A stretch of DNA of 64,000 nt. It comes from an uncultured Ruminococcus sp. (GTDB lineage: Bacteria; Bacillota; Clostridia; Oscillospirales; Acutalibacteraceae). The stretch spans positions 1-64,000 of the forward strand of contig CACYIC010000004.1 of the NCBI GenBank assembly GCA_902774325.1, read 5' to 3'. Every line of letters begins with the position of its first letter. Position 1 is the stretch's first letter. The position numbers were made by a program, and so were the translations under genes. The notes beneath the pieces were generated by a model. The model did not search any database. It worked only from the letters and a program-made list of their open reading frames with translations, and was not told where the DNA came from. Of the stretch, positions 58,305 to 64,000 are shown piece by piece.

Positions 58305-59219
58305 TTAATTTTTGAGGCTCCCGGATATGTTTTCGATATCCTCCGGGGTCTCAGCCTTAAATACCGCGACGTCGCCGTTGATGCGCTTGATAAGATTTAC
58401 AAGCGTTTTGCCCACGCCTGTTTCGATGAAGGTGTCGACGCCGTCAGCGATCATATCCTCAACAATAGCCTGCCACCTTACGGGATTCTCGACCTGAGCG
58501 CGCACGAGCGCCTTGTAATCTCCCTCGTAGGGCTTGGCGGTGTAGTTTGAATAGATCGGAAGCCTCGCCTCGGAAAATTCCGCGTCCTCCATATACTCCG
58601 CGAGACCCTGAGCCGCCTGAGCCATGAAGGGAGAGTGGAAAGCGCCGCTCACGGCAAGCGCCATCGCCTTGCCGCCCGCCTGCTTTACCGCCTCGCAGAA
58701 GGCTTCGGCGTTTTCGGCGGTCGTCGCGACGACCGTCTGCGCGGGTGAATTATAGTTTACCGGATAGGTCTTTTCAAAGCCACGGCAGAGCTCCTCGACC
58801 TTTTCGGGAGTCAGCTTCATGACCGCGACCATTGTTCCCGGATTTTCGGCAGCCGCCTTATCCATCAGCTCGCCGCGTCTGCAAACGAGCCTGAACGCCT
58901 CCTCGTCGGGGAGTATTCCCGCAAACGCGAGAGCCGCTATCTCGCCGAGCGAAAAGCCCGCGACGCAGTCGGGAGTTATTCCCCTCTCCTCAAGCGCGCG
59001 CGCCGCCGCCAGATCGGCGGTAAATACGCAGGGCTGGGTGTTCACGGTGCGGTTGAGCTCCTCCTGAGCGCCCTCAAAGCAGAGCGCCGAGGTGCCCTCG
59101 CGGATCGAATCCGCCATATCAAATACCCGGTGCGCGGCGGGTGAGGCGGCGCAGAGCTCCCTGCCCATTCCGCTGTACTGGGCGCCCTGTCCCGAGAAAA
59201 CAAATGCTATTTTACCCAT
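58305..59219 (-). CDS. fabD: Malonyl-CoA:ACP transacylase
   Basis: A 304-aa enzyme loading malonyl groups on ACP. The N-terminal AFVFSGQGAQYSGMGREL, the nucleophile serine in GFSLGEIAAL and the histidine in GAFHSPFM are seen. The usual GHSLGE elbow has Phe in place of His next to the serine. Its start overlaps the fabK stop by 13 nt. Confidence 0.95.
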   Translation of the reverse strand: MGKIAFVFSGQGAQYSGMGRELCAASPAAHRVFDMADSIREGTSALCFEGAQEELNRTVNTQPCVFTADLAAARALEERGITPDCVAGFSLGEIAALAFAGILPDEEAFRLVCRRGELMDKAAAENPGTMVAVMKLTPEKVEELCRGFEKTYPVNYNSPAQTVVATTAENAEAFCEAVKQAGGKAMALAVSGAFHSPFMAQAAQGLAEYMEDAEFSEARLPIYSNYTAKPYEGDYKALVRAQVENPVRWQAIVEDMIADGVDTFIETGVGKTLVNLIKRINGDVAVFKAETPEDIENISGSLKN

Positions 59220-60157
59220 TTTGCCGCTCCGTTCAATACTTCCTCCGCCTGCTCGAACATCTCAGTGATGATCTCGCGCGCGGGCTGTTCCCTGTTTATC
59301 ATGCCCGCGACCTGTCCCGCGAGCACGCAGCCGTTCTTAACGTCTCCCTCGCGAGCCGCCATGCGCAGAACTCCCGCGCCCATCTTCTCGAGCTCCTCGT
59401 CGGATACGCTTGTGCTGTCGTATTCCGCCTTGGTATACTCTCTTGTAAAGGCGTTGCGGATCGAGCGCACGGGATGACCCAGACGCTTGCCTGTAACGAC
59501 GGAATCGATATCCTTTGCCTTGAGAACCTTATCCTTATACGCCTGAGAAATGGTGCATTCCTCGGCGACCAAAAATCTTGTTCCCACCTGAACGCCCACG
59601 GCGCCGAGCATGAACGCCGCCGCGACCTGTCTGCCGTCGGCGATGCCGCCCGCGGCGATAACGGGGATGGAGACCGCGTCAACCACCTGGGGCACGAGCG
59701 CCATTGTGGTGAGCTCGCCTACATGACCGCCGCTCTCGCCGCCCTCGGCAATAAGAGCGAACGCGCCGAGCTTCTCCATTCTTCTGGCAAGAGCCACGGA
59801 GGGAACGACGGGAATGACCTTTATATCCGCCGCAAGCCACTTATCCATATATTTTCCGGGATTGCCGGCGCCCGTGGTCACGACCCTTACGCCCTCCTCG
59901 ATCACAACGTCGGCGACCTCGTCGGCAAAGGGACTCATGAGCATGATATTTACTCCGAAGGGCTTATCCGTCATTTCCTTGCACTTTTTGATCTCGGCTC
60001 TGAGCTGCTCGCCGTTTGAATTCATGGCGGCGATGATGCCGAGACCGCCCGCGTTTGAAACGCCCGCAGCCAAGGAAGCGTCGGCTACCCAAGCCATTCC
60101 GCCCTGAAAAATCGGAAATTCCAGACCGAGTGACTGATCTATTATTGTGGTGATCAT
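59207..60157 (-). CDS. fabK: Enoyl-ACP reductase II (FMN-dependent)
   Basis: A 316-aa nitronate-monooxygenase-like TIM-barrel flavoprotein with the FabK pattern (FPIFQGGMAWVADASLAAGV, IAAGGIADGRQVAAAFMLGA, GVQVGTRFLVAEEC). It does the last step of each elongation cycle and replaces FabI. ATG 60157 follows AAAGAGG; the ORF from TTG 60163 is less likely. It is first gene of the operon, behind a consensus promoter. Confidence 0.93.
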   Translation of the reverse strand: MITTIIDQSLGLEFPIFQGGMAWVADASLAAGVSNAGGLGIIAAMNSNGEQLRAEIKKCKEMTDKPFGVNIMLMSPFADEVADVVIEEGVRVVTTGAGNPGKYMDKWLAADIKVIPVVPSVALARRMEKLGAFALIAEGGESGGHVGELTTMALVPQVVDAVSIPVIAAGGIADGRQVAAAFMLGAVGVQVGTRFLVAEECTISQAYKDKVLKAKDIDSVVTGKRLGHPVRSIRNAFTREYTKAEYDSTSVSDEELEKMGAGVLRMAAREGDVKNGCVLAGQVAGMINREQPAREIITEMFEQAEEVLNGAAKWVK

Positions 60158-60260
60158 AGACAATACCTCTTTCCCCTGCGCCTATCCCGCGCAAGTGACA
60201 ATAATTTTAGGCAAAACACGGTTTTTGAGCAATAATTTACTATCATGTTCAGCCCTTGAC

Positions 60261-60311
60261 ATAATTACGCATTATCAGTTTTATCATACCGCAAATCGCT
60301 CCGAATGTCAA
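60261..60311 (-). promoter_or_regulatory. Promoter of the fab-acc operon with candidate operator
   Basis: On the minus strand TTGACA (60306-60311), a 17-nt spacer and TATGAT (60283-60288). Downstream lies the inverted repeat ATAAT-TACGC-ATTAT (60261-60275), a possible repressor site. It does not match the FapR consensus I know from Bacillus. Confidence 0.68.
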
Positions 60312-60407
60312 ACGTTTTTTTGGGTCTTAATTTGGGAAACGGAACCCACGCAGAACCGCTTCGCTGTCCTCACGCCTTGATCACGCGGTATCGCCCTGAA
60401 AACGGAA

Positions 60408-60600
60408 CGCGCAAAAAACGAATGGTTTTTGCGCAAGACGGCGCATCATCGCGGAAAACCGCCCGCGCTGATCATCCGCCTTCTATCGGGCGCCTCATTT
60501 TTTCGTCGGTTGTCCGCTTACGCGCAGACGGTCAAGTCAAACAGTTTATCTAAAACAGTGCAGGGCAGACAGCGCCATTTCCCGGCCGGCCTGTCTGCCC
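60408..60600. other. Two large hairpins in the fabK-bofC-like gap
   Basis: GCGCAAAAA (60408-60416) pairs with TTTTTGCGC (60425-60433). GGGCAGACAG (60563-60572) pairs with CTGTCTGCCC (60591-60600). The second lies 75 nt after the minus-strand gene ending at 60675 and resembles the GGGCAGAC hairpins near 20711 and 25175. Otherwise I see no gene in 60312-60674. Confidence 0.55.
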
Positions 60601-60674
60601 GACAAATATCCTTTTATCTCACTATCTCAATTGAAATTGAGGTCGCCGCGCGATCCCCGCCGCGCTGTTTTCCG

Positions 60675-60983
60675 TCAGCTGCAATAATCCTCAAGCGTTC
60701 TTCTCAGCGCCGCCTCGCTCTCCACCTCTATCCCGCGCGCCAGTCTCAGCCTGTCCGCTCTCGGGAGAGCCGAGGTGTAGGTGTCGGTTATCATATACGG
60801 TTCCTTTTCGCTCCCGCGGAACACCGTAAGCCTGCCGCCTACGTCGCGCAGAACATAGCCGCCGACGCTTTCGGTCTGTTCGTAAGCCCTGTTCGAGGGC
60901 GGGTTTTCCGAGGCGGGGACGAAGCCTTGCGCCAGCACGCAGGAAATGAGAACTATGCCCGTTATCAAAATCAGTCTTTTCAT
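60675..60983 (-). CDS. Small exported protein with BofC C-terminal-like domain
   Basis: A 102-aa protein with an N-terminal signal or anchor (MKRLILITGIVLISCVLAQG). The C-terminal 60 residues (GYVLRDVGGRLTVFRGSEKE, ending RRTLEDYCS) resemble the BofC C-terminal domain. In Bacillus BofC restrains SpoIVB signalling in the forespore-mother cell gap; short Clostridia versions are of unknown role. It stands alone between the fab operon and the PBP gene. The assignment rests on pattern recognition. Confidence 0.6.
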   Translation of the reverse strand: MKRLILITGIVLISCVLAQGFVPASENPPSNRAYEQTESVGGYVLRDVGGRLTVFRGSEKEPYMITDTYTSALPRADRLRLARGIEVESEAALRRTLEDYCS

Positions 60984-61236
60984 ATTCTATACCTCCGCCG
61001 ATTGCTTTCCCGCTTATTTTCCGCGGTTTTATGCCGATTATGCGCGGTTTTCCATAAATTTTTCATAAAAATAAAAAAATGTTTTCGTTTATTTTCTATT
61101 CGAAAATTAAATTTAGATATTTATTTTTTTCCGTCAAAGTGGTATAATATATTCTAAGCCTCTGTTTATGGGGGCGATCTGGAAGGTTTTTTCACACTTT
61201 TTATAATTTTTTTACATTTTCAAATGAGGAATCATT

Positions 61237-63627
61237 ATGCGCAACAAACGTGAAACCGACATCAGCAGCTACAAAGCGTCTGAGAATCCGCGCAAAAGCG
61301 ACGGCTCCGTGAAGAGGTTCTTCAAGGGGCTGGGCAAAATAGTCCTGACTGTATTTACGGTTCTGGTCATCGCGGGACTTATCACAGGCGTGTCGCTCGG
61401 CATTTACATTTTTCATCTCGCCTCCGAGCCGACGGGCATCGACCTCAAGGCAAAGTCGCTTAACCAGACGAGCATCATCTACGTCAAAGACACAAAGAGC
61501 GGCGAATTTGTCGAGAGCCGCAAGCTCTACGGCGTCGAGAACAGGATCTGGGTCAGCAATCAGGACATCCCCGATTATATGAAAGAGGCTCAGATCGCCA
61601 TCGAGGACAAGCGCTTTTACGACCACCCGGGCGTTGACTGGAAGCGAACCTTCTCGGCTGTTTTCATGCTCGCCACGGGCAAGGATCAGTACGGCGGCTC
61701 GACCATCACCCAGCAGCTTATCAAAAACATCACCGATGACAACGAGGTTTCGATCAACCGAAAGCTCCGCGAGATCTGCAAGGCTCTCAAGCTTGAGAAG
61801 GAATACACCAAGGATCAGATCCTCGAGGCGTATCTCAACGTCGTAAACTTCGGAAACAACTGTCAGGGCGTAGAGGCGGCGGCGCAGCTCTACTTCGACA
61901 AGAGCATAAAGGACTGCTCGCTTGCCGAATGCGCGGCTATCGCGGGCATCACCCAAAACCCCTCGCGCTGGAACCCCCTGCTCTATCCCAACAACAACAA
62001 GGAGCGCCGCGAGCTCATTCTCAGCGAGATGCTCGATCAGGGAAAGATCACCCAAAGCGAATACGACTCCGCGATGAACGAATCCGCCGTCATGACCTTC
62101 GTGGGCTTCAAGAGCGCGTCCGAGCAGGAGGACGACGAGGAGGACTTCGACAACGTCCAGAGCTGGTATGAGGATCAGATCTTCTACGACCTCAAGCGCG
62201 ACCTCGCGCAGTACTATAACATCAGCGAGGGCGCCGCGAGTGAAAAAATATACACCGAGGGACTCAAGATCTACTCGGCGGTCGATACAAACGCCCAGGA
62301 GTACCTTCAGGAAGCGGCTCTCAATATGGACGTCGGCTACGACTACGACCTGCAGCTCGGCGCCGTCATGATGGAATTTGACGGCAGGGTGATCGCCACC
62401 GTCGGCAGCTCAAAGCGAAAGACCGGCAATCTCGAGTGGGACAGAGCTAGCCATTCGGTGCTCCAGCCGGGTTCCTCGATCAAGCCCCTGCTCGTTTATC
62501 CGCTGGGCATCGAGAGCCATCAGCTCTATTACTCCTCGATCGTACCCGATAAGGAAATCGAAAAATACTCCTACGACGCGGAAACCGGCACCTATAAATC
62601 GGGTCCCGGAAACTGGTACGAAGGAAACAACGGCGATATGCTGCTTCCCGACGCTATCGAGTGGTCATCCAACAACACGGCTGTACAGGTGCTTGAGCTT
62701 ATAGGCGGACCCTCGGTCCCCTACGAGCAGGCGGTAACGAGGATGGGCTTCTCGAACCTCTCCGAGGAGGACAGCCGGATGGCGGGCGCCCTCACGCTGG
62801 GCGGTATGCACGGCGGCGTTACGGTGCGCGAGATGGCTGCCGCCTACACCTTTATGGGCAACGGCGGTCTGTACTACAAGCCCTACACCTACTTCTATGT
62901 GACCGATTCAGAGGACAACGTCATCATCGACAACCGCGATACCATCCCCAAAAAGGCTTATTCACCCGAGACAGCCACGATCATGAACAGGCTGCTTAAT
63001 TATAATATGGAAAACACCGTTCACACCAAGGCGTCCTGGGCGCGCGTCGAGGGCTGGGACATCGTCGGCAAGACGGGTACCACCAACGCCGACTACGACT
63101 CCTGGTACTGCGGACTTTCACCCTACTGCGTAATGGCGATCTGGACGGGCTTTGACGATCCGCACACCATCCTGGACACCACCCATTCGACAAAGTTCTT
63201 CGGCAACGTCATGGGTCACTACCTCGAAGGCAGAGAGCAAAAGGAATACAAGCTCTCGAGCAAGTGCATTCCCGCGACCTATAACCCCGTGACCGGTCTT
63301 ATCATCTCAACCGAGAACGTTTCCGGAAAATACGTCGGCTACTACACCGAAGACAATATGCCGTCCTTCGGTTCACCCTATTGGGAGGACAGCACCGACT
63401 ACGGCTCGGGCTCAGACGACACCGACGACGACAGCAGCACCGATCACTCCGACTCAGGCGGCGGCTCCGATCAATCCGACGTAAGCGGCGGCGACGATTC
63501 CTCCGACGCCGGAAACAGCGGAGAGCAGCCTCCCGAAAGCAGCGCGGAGCAGCCCCCCGAAAGCAGTGCGGAGCAGCCCCCCGAGAGCGGAGGAGGCGGA
63601 GAGCAATCCGCCGAAAGCGGCGCGTAG
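61237..63627 (+). CDS. Class A penicillin-binding protein (PBP1A-type)
   Basis: A 796-aa bifunctional peptidoglycan synthase. One N-terminal membrane segment (VLTVFTVLVIAGLITGVSLG) is followed by the GT51 transglycosylase domain (AIEDKRFYDHPGVDWKRT, GGSTITQQLIKN), then the transpeptidase with Ser in QPGSSIKPLL, SSN in EWSSNNTAV and KTGTT in IVGKTGTTNADYD. The last 100 residues are a low-complexity Ser/Asp/Gly tail with EQPPESSA repeats. TATAAT lies at 61143-61148, but the -35 is poor. hom follows after 46 bp. Confidence 0.94.
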   Translation: MRNKRETDISSYKASENPRKSDGSVKRFFKGLGKIVLTVFTVLVIAGLITGVSLGIYIFHLASEPTGIDLKAKSLNQTSIIYVKDTKSGEFVESRKLYGVENRIWVSNQDIPDYMKEAQIAIEDKRFYDHPGVDWKRTFSAVFMLATGKDQYGGSTITQQLIKNITDDNEVSINRKLREICKALKLEKEYTKDQILEAYLNVVNFGNNCQGVEAAAQLYFDKSIKDCSLAECAAIAGITQNPSRWNPLLYPNNNKERRELILSEMLDQGKITQSEYDSAMNESAVMTFVGFKSASEQEDDEEDFDNVQSWYEDQIFYDLKRDLAQYYNISEGAASEKIYTEGLKIYSAVDTNAQEYLQEAALNMDVGYDYDLQLGAVMMEFDGRVIATVGSSKRKTGNLEWDRASHSVLQPGSSIKPLLVYPLGIESHQLYYSSIVPDKEIEKYSYDAETGTYKSGPGNWYEGNNGDMLLPDAIEWSSNNTAVQVLELIGGPSVPYEQAVTRMGFSNLSEEDSRMAGALTLGGMHGGVTVREMAAAYTFMGNGGLYYKPYTYFYVTDSEDNVIIDNRDTIPKKAYSPETATIMNRLLNYNMENTVHTKASWARVEGWDIVGKTGTTNADYDSWYCGLSPYCVMAIWTGFDDPHTILDTTHSTKFFGNVMGHYLEGREQKEYKLSSKCIPATYNPVTGLIISTENVSGKYVGYYTEDNMPSFGSPYWEDSTDYGSGSDDTDDDSSTDHSDSGGGSDQSDVSGGDDSSDAGNSGEQPPESSAEQPPESSAEQPPESGGGGEQSAESGA

Positions 63628-63673
63628 GGCGCGTCTTGAAATAATAAACTATTCCGAAAGGTAAGGATATAAT

Positions 63674-64000
63674 ATGGTACAAGTTGCAATTATGGGTCAC
63701 GGAGTGGTAGGCTCGGGAGCAGCCGAGATATTACTGACTCACAAACAACAGCTTTTCGCGAATCTGGGCGAGGAGATCAGGATCAAGAAGATACTTGATC
63801 TCAGAGAATTTCCGGACAGCCCGATCGCGGATCGCTTCACAAAGGATTTTGACGAGATCCTCAACGATCTTGAGATCCGCGTCGTAGCCGAGGTCATGGG
63901 CGGCATCAACCCCGCTTACGACTATGTCAAGAGGCTGCTCAAGGCGGGCAAAAGCGTTGTGACCTCCAACAAGGAGCTTGTTGCCGCTCACGGCGCCGAG
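63674..64000 (+). CDS. hom: Homoserine dehydrogenase (3' truncated by window)
   Basis: 109 codons are visible. The N-terminal NAD(P)-binding motif IMGHGVVGSGAAEIL and VAEVMGGINPAYDYVKRLLK, followed by GKSVVTSNKELVAAHG, match homoserine dehydrogenase. It reduces aspartate semialdehyde to homoserine, the substrate of MetA encoded at 22659. AAGG lies 7 nt before ATG 63674. The rest of the gene lies beyond the window. Confidence 0.92.
   Translation, partial: MVQVAIMGHGVVGSGAAEILLTHKQQLFANLGEEIRIKKILDLREFPDSPIADRFTKDFDEILNDLEIRVVAEVMGGINPAYDYVKRLLKAGKSVVTSNKELVAAHGAE

Overview
The window looks like a chromosomal segment of a spore-forming Clostridia bacterium of the Ruminococcus/Oscillospiraceae type. 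The evidence is spoIIE, a BofC-like protein, a secreted dockerin protein plus a dockerin fragment, FabK-type fatty-acid synthesis, an archaeal-type ProRS and sigma-A promoters of the Gram-positive kind. Most of the window is GC-rich core genome. Roughly the first 7.6 kb is visibly more AT-rich and is accessory DNA.

Accessory region (1-7.6 kb): the C-terminal end of a type III restriction subunit; a promoter with a small leader ORF and stacked hairpins; an HTH protein; a RelE/HigB-type toxin with an XRE antitoxin, whose promoter carries a palindromic operator between -35 and -10; then a compact mobile element. The element encodes a small protein, a CRESS-DNA-virus-like Rep (HUH nuclease plus SF3 helicase), an FtsK/TcpA-like coupling ATPase, a 53-aa protein and a large serine recombinase. 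Just upstream of rep is a 10-bp stem-loop whose loop contains the nonanucleotide TAGTATTAC, the form of a circovirus rolling-circle origin. I consider this the most exciting feature of the window.

Core regions: a secreted InlB/BspA-repeat protein with dockerin (7.9-10.5 kb); a flavoprotein and pflB/pflA (10.6-14.9 kb); a PHP phosphatase; murT-gatD, in which GatD lacks both catalytic residues; an SNF2 helicase; a tandem repeat block; proS, metA (acetyl-CoA type), pncB; htrA; fba; ruvX; spoIIE; a broken dockerin gene with an inverted copy of the spoIIE 3' end; a GNAT gene; noncoding hairpin repeats; the rpmG-secE-nusG-rplKAJL cluster with no rpoB after rplL; murI-DUF1934-argS; a membrane protein; alkD; a YdcF-like gene; two zinc-ribbon membrane proteins; an XRE/DUF2975 pair; a lipoprotein; an aminotransferase and trpS; two tandem Gpi18-like membrane glycosyltransferases; the fabK-D-G-F-accB-fabZ-accC-D-A operon; a BofC-like gene; a class A PBP; and the start of hom.

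A short noncoding repeat family (GCGCC-loop-GGCGC head, AACGGCGGGTC tail) recurs between genes. In one place its head has expanded into a 27-nt tandem array. No tRNA, rRNA or CRISPR array was recognised.
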